A stretch of DNA of 37,183 nt from an uncultured bacterium (GCA_903832035.1 CAILAD010000020.1:1-37183), one strand, 5' to 3'. Positions 15,011 to 22,797 are shown, numbered from the stretch's first letter. Notes: generated by a model not told the origin, from the letters alone. Numbers and translations are program-made.

Positions 15011-16045
15011 TTATTTCTCTATTTTGTCGTAATAATTTTTATATAAACTACCAACCACGACCGAGGCAGCGGCAGTTACCGGAACTGCTATTAAAACACC
15101 AACAAAACCGAGTAAAGTTGCCCCTACCAAGGCGGCCAGTAATACTACCATAGGGTGTATACCAACTACCTTCCTCATTACATTTGGCACGATTAGGTTG
15201 CCTTCCAGTTGCTGGACTACCAAAAAGAATATACCTACTATTAAGGCTTTAAGAGGAGAGCCCGTAAGTAAGGCTACCAATACAGCCGGTATAGCACCTA
15301 AGTATGCTCCGACCATTGGTACGGCCTCCATAAGTCCAGCAAATAAAGCAAGGGTTAGTGCATATTCCACCCCAATAATGGTTAGGCCTAGATAAGCGGC
15401 CGTAAATATAATTAAGCACAATATTACTTGCCCCCTCAGCCAATTCCCAAGCCTATCTGATACTTCGTGAAGAATCTTAACAAACTGTTCTCGCCAAACC
15501 TTCTTTGGTAGTAGTCCAGATAAGATAACGGCAAATTTCCTGCCACTAGCAAGCATATATATTAAAAATATAAAGAAGGTTATAAAACTAAAAAAACCTC
15601 CAGCTATACCTACCGATATTGAAGTAGCATTTTCTGAAATTCTATTTGAATTTTTATTAAGCCACGCTGATGAATAGTCATAACCTGCCTTTGTTAGTGA
15701 GTGACTATATGAAAAATCCTTTATCTGTTGCTGGTAGCTCGGCCACTTATTGTTAAGGTTTTGAGCCTGAGATATGGTCGTAGGTATAACCTGAGATGTT
15801 ATAAGGCCAAATATCGCTACGATCGTCAATATGACGATAGCTACAGAAACACCTCGACGTAATTTAAACTTTCTCTCTAGGAGTGAAACGACCGGGTTTA
15901 GAGCTATGGCAAAGATCCCCGCTACAGCCACGGATATAATAATGCCTGAAATCTGAAATATTACCCAGACAAAGGCCAATGTAAGTAGTAAATAAATAAA
16001 TGTGAGTGGCGAAACTACTACTACGTGGCGCTTTGCGTCCTTCAT
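15011..16045 (-). CDS. AI-2E family (PerM/YdiK) membrane transporter
   Basis: A 344-residue protein with the AI-2E/PF01594 layout: two N-terminal helices, a long amphipathic middle section (about 80-150), and C-terminal helices with the signatures MEAVPMVGAYLGAIPAVLVA and GNLIVPNVMRKVVGIHPMVV. Members have been proposed as exporters of the AI-2 signal, sodium-proton antiporters or general efflux proteins; the substrate here is unknown. Its ATG overlaps the stop of the winged-helix gene by 4 nt (16042-16045), so both are made from the same message. Confidence 0.9.
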   Translation of the reverse strand: MKDAKRHVVVVSPLTFIYLLLTLAFVWVIFQISGIIISVAVAGIFAIALNPVVSLLERKFKLRRGVSVAIVILTIVAIFGLITSQVIPTTISQAQNLNNKWPSYQQQIKDFSYSHSLTKAGYDYSSAWLNKNSNRISENATSISVGIAGGFFSFITFFIFLIYMLASGRKFAVILSGLLPKKVWREQFVKILHEVSDRLGNWLRGQVILCLIIFTAAYLGLTIIGVEYALTLALFAGLMEAVPMVGAYLGAIPAVLVALLTGSPLKALIVGIFFLVVQQLEGNLIVPNVMRKVVGIHPMVVLLAALVGATLLGFVGVLIAVPVTAAASVVVGSLYKNYYDKIEK

Positions 16046-16734
16046 TTAATAGTAACCTCATCATCTGATACCACAGATATACGGGTAGTGTCTTCTAGGC
16101 CTGTATCATCTAAAGACCCTGAATTATCCTGCTCAGAACCAACCTTCTTAAATATCTTAAGGTCATCATACAAAACTACCTTCTTTGCATCGAGGATATC
16201 TGTAAGAAACCTGTCATTAAGGTTTCTGCGGTAATCAAAGTCCTCAAGACGCATACTGGTATAGTTGAGTTCTCGAGACATCTCTTTTTCCATGTCGGCA
16301 ATAATTTGCGCTAGCTTTGCTCTATTTAGGTCTCCGACGATGAATATATCTATTTGTTGATTACTACCCCTAACAAAAGCCCCAGTCAGAAATATTAATC
16401 TTACATTACCAGCCTTTTTAATTCTTTTTAGTATCTGGTCGTCTTCCTTTGTCTGCTTGATGGCTTTTGACTTAGCAGGAATCTTGGTAAATATTGACTG
16501 TAACTCGGCATGGAACTTATATTTTTGATCAACTTCATAATAAAGCCTATTGCCCTGACTCACTGAGCGAACGATACCGATGTTTAATAGGTTCTGTAAC
16601 TCACGACGTACTGAGTTTATTTGCTCATCAATTTTTCGGGTTATCTCACGGACATAGAATGGTCTTTCAGGATTATTATAAAACAAGCTAAGTAGCTTAA
16701 CCCTAGTCTTTGATCCAAACAATTGTTCAAACAT
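16042..16734 (-). CDS. Winged-helix protein fused to a degenerate minimal nucleotidyltransferase
   Basis: A 230-residue protein. Residues 5-70 form an ArsR/MarR-like winged helix (SKTRVKLLSLFYNNPERPFY, then VRREL..L...GIVR). Residues 110-165 resemble a minimal nucleotidyltransferase: TGAFVRGSNQQIDIFIVGD. The expected D-x-D pair reads Q-I-D (Q127, D129), so catalysis is doubtful. The acidic C-terminus is probably disordered. Such fusions are usually annotated as transcriptional regulators in CPR genomes. A strong GAGGAG site 6 nt before the ATG and a good promoter lie upstream. It shares an operon with the AI-2E transporter and may regulate it. Confidence 0.7.
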   Translation of the reverse strand: MFEQLFGSKTRVKLLSLFYNNPERPFYVREITRKIDEQINSVRRELQNLLNIGIVRSVSQGNRLYYEVDQKYKFHAELQSIFTKIPAKSKAIKQTKEDDQILKRIKKAGNVRLIFLTGAFVRGSNQQIDIFIVGDLNRAKLAQIIADMEKEMSRELNYTSMRLEDFDYRRNLNDRFLTDILDAKKVVLYDDLKIFKKVGSEQDNSGSLDDTGLEDTTRISVVSDDEVTIK

Positions 16735-16805
16735 ACCATCTCCTCGCCAGTAGTATTTTAGTGTTCAAGCTTGCATGCAACCTGAACTACTACCTAATAA
16801 ATCTG

Positions 16806-16835
16806 ATTATACACTACATTGAATACATTTTTCAA
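16806..16835 (-). promoter_or_regulatory. Promoter of the winged-helix/AI-2E operon
   Basis: TTGAAA (16830-16835), an 18-bp spacer and TATAAT (16806-16811) on the minus strand. The leader is about 65 nt and contains the GAGGAG site just before the gene. Confidence 0.65.
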
Positions 16836-16844
16836 ACAACAATA

Positions 16845-17561
16845 TTAGTTAGTTAGATTTATAATACTTTGTAGAGTTTTATTCTCTAACGAATCATCGA
16901 GGTTCTTGAGTACAAAATTTGGCTCTATTTTATGTACTGCTTTTTCTATTAAGAAGTCGGCAACTTTTGGGTTTTTTGGCAGAAATGAACCGTGCATGTA
17001 CGTACCGATTGAATTACCCTGAATTATGCCCTCTCCAATTGACTGACTGGTATTCCCAAAACCCTTCAGCACTTTTCCGAGCGCTAAGCTACCATCTAGG
17101 AGTTCTGTCTCTCCGCTATGATTTTCAAAACCAACCATCTCTCCAAACACATCATTTTGCACCACTAGGTTGCCAATCATCCTTTGATCACTAGCCCTGG
17201 TTACCAAGTCAAATAGTCCTATTCCAGGTAACTTTTCACCTTCCGACGTTACAAAATACTTACCGAATAACTGATAGGCTCCACATATTGCCAGGATTGG
17301 GGTTCCTCTTCGGGCATGATCGTGGATTATGTCTGATTTAAGTAATAAGTCCTTAGCTACCAGCTGTTGCCCCCTGTCTTGACCGCCACCCATGAATATA
17401 ATGTCATATTCACCCTTTAAATCATCACCGATTGAGACAGGGTGGTAAGTACTTTTTATACCTCGCCACTCCATTCTTTTCTGTAAAGTAATAATGTTGC
17501 CAAAATCACCATATATATTCATCCTGTCAGGATATAAATGAAGTATTTTTATAGCCCTCAT
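16845..17561 (-). CDS. gatD: Lipid II isoglutaminyl synthase, glutamine amidotransferase subunit GatD
   Basis: A 238-residue class I (CobB/CobQ-like) glutamine amidotransferase. It begins with LHLYPDRMNIYGDFGNI, has FMGGGQDRGQQL, the nucleophile C93 in ILAICGAYQLFG and the catalytic His H190 in GTYMHGSFLPKNP. GatD releases ammonia from glutamine and passes it to MurT, which amidates the D-Glu carboxyl of lipid II stem peptides. Its ATG overlaps the stop of murT by 4 nt. It closes the thrS-miaA-murT-gatD operon. Catalytic residues are intact, so the complex is expected to be active. Confidence 0.93.
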   Translation of the reverse strand: MRAIKILHLYPDRMNIYGDFGNIITLQKRMEWRGIKSTYHPVSIGDDLKGEYDIIFMGGGQDRGQQLVAKDLLLKSDIIHDHARRGTPILAICGAYQLFGKYFVTSEGEKLPGIGLFDLVTRASDQRMIGNLVVQNDVFGEMVGFENHSGETELLDGSLALGKVLKGFGNTSQSIGEGIIQGNSIGTYMHGSFLPKNPKVADFLIEKAVHKIEPNFVLKNLDDSLENKTLQSIINLTN

Positions 17562-18943
17562 TTTGATATTCCTTTCAGCTTTACGGCACTAAATCTAGAT
17601 ATAGTCTGTCTCATTTCCAGCATGGCAGTGTAGGTATTGAGAGCATACACAATCCCCGACTCACTAGGGTCAGCTGCCGTAGCTAAATCTAGAGCTTGCT
17701 TGAGGGTGTTGGCAATTTTGATGTTGTCCATGTTAAAACCGGCGTATTTAAGCCTCAGGGCCATATCATAGCTTCTACTACCACTAACTACTATCTTGCC
17801 GGTGTAGGAACTAAGGTCTTCTAGTGCGCTGTCCCATAACCAAGACACATCCCTACCATCAGCGATATTGTCGTTTATCGATAATATTAAGGTATTAGAC
17901 TGTGGTTTCGGCTTCAGGTAGGTCTGAATAATCTGATTGAAGCCCGTTGGGTTCTTTATTAGAAGTAATTTAACACGCCGACCAGAGTATTCGATGCTCT
18001 CACCTCTGCCGAAGGCCGAGGAAGTCTTGGATAAGGATCTAATAGCCTCGTCTACACCTAGGCCCAATGCTTCGGTAGTCGCCAATGCTGCTAGGGAATT
18101 GTATATATTATATATACCGGGCAGTGAAATGTTTATTTTTTTCAATTGTGTAGATATTTTTACATCGAAATCAGATCCAACTTTGGTGAGTGAGCGCATT
18201 TTTATCAAATTAATATTGGGCTCTGGTCTTGTATATTTTTTATTCTTTGAGGTGTAAATACCTATATGTCCAAAATAACGTTGTAGATATTGCAACTTTT
18301 CTCCGCTCTCCTGCTCAAAGACGCTATCTGCTGTGTGGTCATTTATAATTTTATCGCCTTGGTAGTCAGATATGCCAAAGAATATTGGTTTATTTAGCGC
18401 CTTTATACCTATAGAAGCTACTAAGGGGTCATCAGCATTTAAAACTAGCTTGCTTTTAGTGCCAGCAAATGTCTTTTCAAAGCTTTTTGCAATACTATCC
18501 AGTTCACCGTATCTGTCCAGCTGGTCTCTAAATAGGTTTGTCACCACCACATACTTGGGCTTGATTGCGCTACAAACAGATGGGACGTAAGCTTCATCCA
18601 CCTCTAATACAGCCATTCTAGCCTTATTTCGGCCTCTTAAATTACTGTTTTGTATAAGAGTCGAGATAATTCCCCTACGCATGTTTGAGCCCGCAGTATT
18701 GCGAATGTGCACTACTCCGCTACCGTTGAGCATATCAGATATCATCTTACTAGTGGTCGTTTTGCCGTTCGTACCTGTAACTACGACTATTCCATCTGGG
18801 AAATTACCCTTAACTAGCTTTGACATTAGATTACCATCTACCTTTTCGGCCAGAAGGCCAGGCAAAGCTGTGCCGCTCTTACCAAGTATCCTACCTGTTG
18901 AGTAGGCTGACTTAGCTAGTATAATAGCAATCGTTTTCTTCAT
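17558..18943 (-). CDS. murT: Lipid II isoglutaminyl synthase, Mur-ligase-like subunit MurT, lacking zinc cysteines
   Basis: A 461-residue Mur ligase homologue. VVVTGTNGKTTTSKM (53-67) is the ATP loop, and the C-terminal DUF1727 domain has IKNPTGFNQ and SINDNIADGRDVSWLWD, both diagnostic of MurT. MurT activates the lipid II D-Glu carboxyl with ATP for amidation by ammonia from GatD. Characterised MurT proteins carry a four-cysteine zinc ribbon in the middle domain. Here the equivalent stretch (203-241, from TADSVFEQESGEKLQY to YTSKNKKYTRPEP) keeps the surrounding residues but has none of the cysteines; C124 is the only cysteine in the protein. It lies 12 nt after miaA and overlaps gatD. Confidence 0.93.
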   Translation of the reverse strand: MKKTIAIILAKSAYSTGRILGKSGTALPGLLAEKVDGNLMSKLVKGNFPDGIVVVTGTNGKTTTSKMISDMLNGSGVVHIRNTAGSNMRRGIISTLIQNSNLRGRNKARMAVLEVDEAYVPSVCSAIKPKYVVVTNLFRDQLDRYGELDSIAKSFEKTFAGTKSKLVLNADDPLVASIGIKALNKPIFFGISDYQGDKIINDHTADSVFEQESGEKLQYLQRYFGHIGIYTSKNKKYTRPEPNINLIKMRSLTKVGSDFDVKISTQLKKINISLPGIYNIYNSLAALATTEALGLGVDEAIRSLSKTSSAFGRGESIEYSGRRVKLLLIKNPTGFNQIIQTYLKPKPQSNTLILSINDNIADGRDVSWLWDSALEDLSSYTGKIVVSGSRSYDMALRLKYAGFNMDNIKIANTLKQALDLATAADPSESGIVYALNTYTAMLEMRQTISRFSAVKLKGISK

Positions 18944-18955
18944 AGCTATATTGTA

Positions 18956-19840
18956 TCAGCTGTTGTTGTAAGTCTCTAGATAGGCAGTAATCATTGTGCT
19001 GGCTTCTTTATAGTTGTGTACCCAGTGAATGGCATCATTTCGCTTGAACCAGGTTAACTGTTTTTTGACCAGCCTCCAAGTTGAGGAGTTGATAGCCTCC
19101 TCAAGTTTATCTAGGTCAATCTTTTGATCCAAATAATCTAATATTTCAGCATACCCCGTTGTGGTTTTTAGAATGTCACAGTCGCCATATTCTAGTCTTA
19201 GTTTTTCAACCTCTTGAATAAAGCCTTTATTCAACATTCTTTTTGTTCTAACCGCTATATTTTGCTTTAATACAGGCATTTCTACCCTTATACCAATAAC
19301 TAGTGAATTGACTTTGTTAACCTCTCTATCGCTATCTTTACTTGGTCCCTTGCTAATTAATTGCTCAACTCTACGTCGGTTTTTTACGTCAATCTCGGAA
19401 AATTTTTCAGGATATTTTTCTTTAGCAATACTCTGTAATTCAATCAATGACAGTCCTTCTAAAGCACTCTTCTCTGCTGCCGATATGTCGCTTCTAAAGC
19501 TGTAGTCATAGAGGACCGAATCTATGTACATACCACTACCACCTACCATAATGGGGATGTTACCTCTACTTCTAATATCTTCAATTGCCCCATAAGCCCT
19601 TTTTTTAAACTCGGCTGCGCTTATTAGCTCATCTGGATTCGCTATATCAAGCAGATGGTGGGTAACATCAGACTGTTCCTCGGGCGTTGGTTTGGCTGTA
19701 CCGATATTCATACCCCTATAAACTGTCCTAGAGTCAGCGCAGATTATCTCTCCGCCAAATTCATGAGCAGCCTTTATGCCCATGGCTGTTTTACCTGAGG
19801 CTGTAGGCCCCAGGATTGTTACAAGCTTTGCAGTCTCCAT
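18956..19840 (-). CDS. miaA: tRNA dimethylallyltransferase MiaA
   Basis: A 294-residue enzyme. The P-loop GPTASGKT (11-18), the substrate loop DSRTVYRGMNIGTAKPT and MVGGSGMYIDSVLYD are the family signatures; the C-terminal part has QLTWFKRNDAIHWV. MiaA adds a dimethylallyl group to A37 of tRNAs that read codons starting with U. Length is close to the usual 300-316. It starts 1 nt after the thrS stop and murT follows by 12 nt, so it should share the threonine-responsive leader of thrS. Confidence 0.95.
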   Translation of the reverse strand: METAKLVTILGPTASGKTAMGIKAAHEFGGEIICADSRTVYRGMNIGTAKPTPEEQSDVTHHLLDIANPDELISAAEFKKRAYGAIEDIRSRGNIPIMVGGSGMYIDSVLYDYSFRSDISAAEKSALEGLSLIELQSIAKEKYPEKFSEIDVKNRRRVEQLISKGPSKDSDREVNKVNSLVIGIRVEMPVLKQNIAVRTKRMLNKGFIQEVEKLRLEYGDCDILKTTTGYAEILDYLDQKIDLDKLEEAINSSTWRLVKKQLTWFKRNDAIHWVHNYKEASTMITAYLETYNNS

Positions 19841-19841
19841 A

Positions 19842-21653
19842 CTATATTGATCTAGTACTTATGTCCTTAAGTATAGTAGACTTAAATTCGTCTAGAGGCA
19901 TCGAGCCCTGATCTCCCTTAGAGTACTTTCTAATAGCGACCGTACTTGATGCCTGTTCTTTCTCGCCAACTACCAGGGTATACGGAACCTTATACATTTC
20001 ACTGTCCCTGATTCGCTTCCCTAGAGACTCATTGTCATCATCTAGTACAACCCTAACACCTGATTTCTTAAGGTCCTGATAAACATTACGGGCATAATCT
20101 GTGAATTTTTCTGAAACCGGCAATATTCTAACTTGCTCAGGGGCTAACCACAAAGGAAAAGCTCCAGCAAAGTGCTCAATTAGGATCATTATAAATCTTT
20201 CAAATGAACCAAAGATAGCCCTATGAATCATAACGGGATGTTTCTCTTGGCCTTCAGAGTCCGTGTAGGCTAGGCTGAACCGCTTAGGCATGGCAAAGTC
20301 GAGCTGAAGTGAGGCGAGCTGTGTTTCGCGCCCCTGAGCATCTCTAAACATGAAGTCTAGCTTAGGACCGTATATTGCAGCTTCACCTTCCATGCGTTTA
20401 GCTTTGAGTCCCTTCTCTTCAGCGACTTCCTTTAATATTCTCTCTGATTCCGACCAATCTTTATCATCTCCGATATATCTATCCAGCTTTTCTTTGTCTC
20501 TCACAGACAGCGAAACCCAGTGATCACCCCAGAGACCAAGTGAACTATAAAAGCTGGTGATAATATCTACTATCATTTCTGCCTCATCTCTAATCTGATC
20601 AATTGTACAGAAGGTATGGCCGTCATCTACTGTAAAACCCCGAGTTCTTTGTAAACCACCTATTTCACCTGGCTTTTCATCTCGGTACTGCATAGTCTGC
20701 TCTACATAACGAATTGGTAGGTCCCTATAGCTCCTAGGTCTTGAGGCAAATATCTGGGTATGATGCGGACAATTAACCGGCTTAAGCACAAACTCTTGCT
20801 TGTGGTGGCTTTGTACAGTAAATAGCTCTTCCTCGAATTTTTCGGCATGTCCAGAGGTCAAATAAAGTTCCTTTTTTGCTAAATGAGGTATAGAAACTTG
20901 CTGCATATCGTACTTATGGCCCAATTCCTCGAGCGCGCGTTTAAGTTCCTGGATGATTACTGAGCCACGAGGTGTGTACATCGGCAAGCCTGGCCCAACT
21001 AAGTCAGAAAATACGAATAGATCAAGCTCTTTACCTAATTTGCGGTGGTCGCGTCTCTCCGCTTCAACCAACATTTCCTTATATTTTGCCAAATCAACTT
21101 CTGTTGTAAAAGCTACACCATATATTCTTTGCAACTGGGGGTTATTTTCATTTCCTCTCCAGTAGGCACCAGATACTTTTGTTAGATCAAAGGCTTTGGC
21201 ATTTATCTCAGAGGTGTTATTAACATGAGGTCCACGGCATAAATCAACAAAATCACCAGTTCTATAAACAGTAACGCTCTTAACCTCAGTACCACTTGCG
21301 ACCAGGTCATCATCTCCAGAATCCTTGACTGCAGTCGACCCTTTTTCTCTCAGGTCATTTAAAAGTTCAACCTTAAAATCTTGTCTTTTTTCTGTAAAAT
21401 ACTGTATTGCTTGGTCTATCGGCCATTCTTCAGTTACGAAATCAATCTTTTGTGATATCAATTTTTGCATCTCTTTGCGTATCTTACCGAGTTCACTTAT
21501 TTCAATGGGCTTATCTAGCTGCATATCATAATAAAACCCGTTGTCGATGACTGGGCCAACACCAAACTTTGCTTCTGGATGCATCTTCTGCACTACTGCG
21601 GCCATAATATGGGCGAGGCTGTGTCTTGTTTTGTGTAAATCATGATCATTCAT
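19842..21653 (-). CDS. thrS: Threonyl-tRNA synthetase without a TGS domain
   Basis: A 603-residue class II synthetase. It begins directly with the editing domain (HSLAHIM, H11 and H15; DLCRGPHV with the editing Cys), followed by the catalytic core (GPGLPMYTPRGS, then FVLKPVNCPHH, YRDLPIRYVEQ, and motif 3 around HRAIFGSFERFIMILIEH) and the C-terminal anticodon-binding domain. The N-terminal TGS domain of most bacterial enzymes (about 60 residues) is missing; the gene is directly preceded by its leader, so this is not a missed start. It charges tRNA-Thr and deacylates Ser-tRNA-Thr. AAAGG lies 8 nt before the ATG. First gene of the operon with miaA, murT and gatD. Confidence 0.95.
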   Translation of the reverse strand: MNDHDLHKTRHSLAHIMAAVVQKMHPEAKFGVGPVIDNGFYYDMQLDKPIEISELGKIRKEMQKLISQKIDFVTEEWPIDQAIQYFTEKRQDFKVELLNDLREKGSTAVKDSGDDDLVASGTEVKSVTVYRTGDFVDLCRGPHVNNTSEINAKAFDLTKVSGAYWRGNENNPQLQRIYGVAFTTEVDLAKYKEMLVEAERRDHRKLGKELDLFVFSDLVGPGLPMYTPRGSVIIQELKRALEELGHKYDMQQVSIPHLAKKELYLTSGHAEKFEEELFTVQSHHKQEFVLKPVNCPHHTQIFASRPRSYRDLPIRYVEQTMQYRDEKPGEIGGLQRTRGFTVDDGHTFCTIDQIRDEAEMIVDIITSFYSSLGLWGDHWVSLSVRDKEKLDRYIGDDKDWSESERILKEVAEEKGLKAKRMEGEAAIYGPKLDFMFRDAQGRETQLASLQLDFAMPKRFSLAYTDSEGQEKHPVMIHRAIFGSFERFIMILIEHFAGAFPLWLAPEQVRILPVSEKFTDYARNVYQDLKKSGVRVVLDDDNESLGKRIRDSEMYKVPYTLVVGEKEQASSTVAIRKYSKGDQGSMPLDEFKSTILKDISTRSI

Positions 21654-21668
21654 CAGTTATACCTTTCA

Positions 21669-21824
21669 TTAAATAAATAAAAACCACCCTACAATGCTCG
21701 GCCCCATATTACTGGGGGGTTCCACCGAGCTTATCCAGGCGGATCTCTCTTTTGTGTATGTAACGCCCTACACTGCGAAGCCTTTGGGTAGTTGGTTAGT
21801 CTACTTACTTACTTTATTAAACTT
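21669..21824 (-). promoter_or_regulatory. Probable threonine T-box leader of thrS-miaA-murT-gatD
   Basis: The leader contains the exact T-box antiterminator plan on the minus strand: helix A1 GCTCGG/CCGAGC (21725-21730 with 21696-21701), a 7-nt bulge TGGAACC (21718-21724, consensus UGGNACC), helix A2 CCCCA/TGGGG (21713-21717 with 21702-21706) and loop GTAATA. The bulge bases UGGA are complementary to the UCCA end of the tRNA-Thr at 28390-28465. The competing terminator pairs AACCCCC (21715-21721) with GGGTGGTT (21682-21689) with one bulged base and is followed by a T-rich run to 21669. The upstream part is short and I could not settle Stem I; an ACA (Thr) triplet lies at about 21759-21761. 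Confidence 0.65.
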
Positions 21825-21830
21825 AGTCGT

Positions 21831-21859
21831 AGTATAACAAATATACCCATATGTGACAA
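21831..21859 (-). promoter_or_regulatory. thrS operon promoter
   Basis: TTGTCA (21854-21859), a 17-bp spacer and TATACT (21831-21836) on the minus strand. Transcription from about 21824 gives a leader of about 170 nt, long for this genome. Confidence 0.75.
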
Positions 21860-21874
21860 TAAAGACCTTATTTA

Positions 21875-21903
21875 TTGACATATTCTAGATTAAGTAGTAT
21901 CAT
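21875..21903 (+). promoter_or_regulatory. Promoter of the five-zinc-ribbon gene
   Basis: TTGACA (21875-21880), a 17-bp spacer and TATCAT (21898-21903). One mismatch from the consensus; the strongest protein-gene promoter in the window. It is divergent from the thrS promoter, 15 bp away. Confidence 0.75.
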
Positions 21904-21911
21904 ATTGGTCA

Positions 21912-21928
21912 TATCAGATGTTCTGATA
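21912..21928. repeat. Perfect 7-3-7 inverted repeat, operator candidate
   Basis: TATCAGA-TGT-TCTGATA, starting a few bases after the predicted transcription start of the zinc-ribbon gene. The position fits a repressor operator or a hairpin at the 5' end of the mRNA. Confidence 0.55.
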
Positions 21929-21954
21929 GTTCATTCCAATAAGGAGGTTGTGAC

Positions 21955-22533
21955 TTGGAAAAGTCTAACTGTGCTAACTGTAACAAGTCCACTCACAAGA
22001 TCGTATACAGCAAGTACGGCGATATCTGCAGCAGTTGCTACTGGAAGAAGCGTCGAGTTGACCCGAACTTCAGATACGAATGCAGCAGGTGCCAAAAAGT
22101 GAGGCCTCACGGCAAGTGGCTAGATAAGTCAGCCGGGGTAAGGATTTGTGACATTTGTGCAAATAAAGACCGGATGAAGAACGAATCAAGGCTCAAGGAA
22201 TGCAGCAGGTGCAGCAGGATAGCCATCCCAGCAAGGTCTAAGCCACATGTGCTCTGCCCATCCTGTGAATCACTCAGGTACTACAAAGACAATTCCAAGC
22301 ATGAAACCTGCAGGCTCTGCAAAGCCTCAAAGTCGGTACATGTCCGTAATGAAGCTGGCATGCCTATCTGTCAAGGATGCGACAGGCAGCTAAGTGTTAA
22401 GGACCCATCCACTCACAAGCCCTGTGGCGAGTGTGGTAATGTCAGGTTCGGTCACACTAGTAAGAAGACTGGTAAGCACACTTGCAGGTCTTGCTACTAC
22501 AAAGCCAAAAAGAAGTTGCAATCCAGCAACTAA
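21955..22533 (+). CDS. Protein with five tandem zinc ribbons, function unknown
   Basis: A 192-residue basic protein with ten CxxC pairs (6/9, 25/28, 43/46, 65/68, 83/86, 101/104, 119/122, 139/142, 157/160, 177/180). Taken two by two they form five zinc ribbons with a repeat length of 36-40 residues. There is no other domain. The start is a TTG with a perfect AAGGAGG (21941-21947) 7 nt upstream. Zinc-ribbon arrays of this kind usually bind nucleic acid or ribosomes; no family is recognised. It has its own promoter, operator-like palindrome and terminator. Codons ending in G/C (AAG, AAC, AGC, TGC) are used far more than in the neighbours, which suggests high expression or transfer. Confidence 0.85.
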   Translation: MEKSNCANCNKSTHKIVYSKYGDICSSCYWKKRRVDPNFRYECSRCQKVRPHGKWLDKSAGVRICDICANKDRMKNESRLKECSRCSRIAIPARSKPHVLCPSCESLRYYKDNSKHETCRLCKASKSVHVRNEAGMPICQGCDRQLSVKDPSTHKPCGECGNVRFGHTSKKTGKHTCRSCYYKAKKKLQSSN

Positions 22534-22538
22534 CACCC

Positions 22539-22567
22539 AGCCCTCAGTTAAACTGAGGGCTTTTTTT
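22539..22567 (+). terminator. Terminator of the zinc-ribbon gene
   Basis: AGCCCTCAG (22539-22547) pairs with CTGAGGGCT (22553-22561), loop TTAAA, then a run of T. Confidence 0.9.
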
Positions 22568-22570
22568 ATC

Positions 22571-22592
22571 AAAAAAACACCACATAGTGATG
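22571..22592 (-). terminator. Terminator of tRNA-Val
   Basis: On the minus strand CATCAC pairs with GTGGTG (one G-U), loop TAT, followed by seven T, a few bases after the tRNA 3' end. Confidence 0.75.
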
Positions 22593-22599
22593 CTTTTTT

Positions 22600-22676
<77 letters not shown>

Positions 22677-22797
22677 TCACACCGAGTAATTATACATCAG
22701 TAAGGCCATTATATCTACATCCAGACCGGTACACCACGAAATATGCATAATTTTAAATTATGATGTAGCTAGATCTACACTTTAGAAAGTCTTGACC

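Noticed and set aside
21756-21812. Stem I of the T-box from GTAAGTAA with TTACATAC
   Set aside because: The pairing has a mismatch and conflicts with an alternative GGCG/CGCC stem, so I left Stem I unassigned.
22746-22762. AT-only palindrome CATAATTT-T-AAATTATG downstream of the polymerase gene
   Set aside because: It has no T tract on either strand and such palindromes arise easily in AT-rich DNA; not called a terminator.
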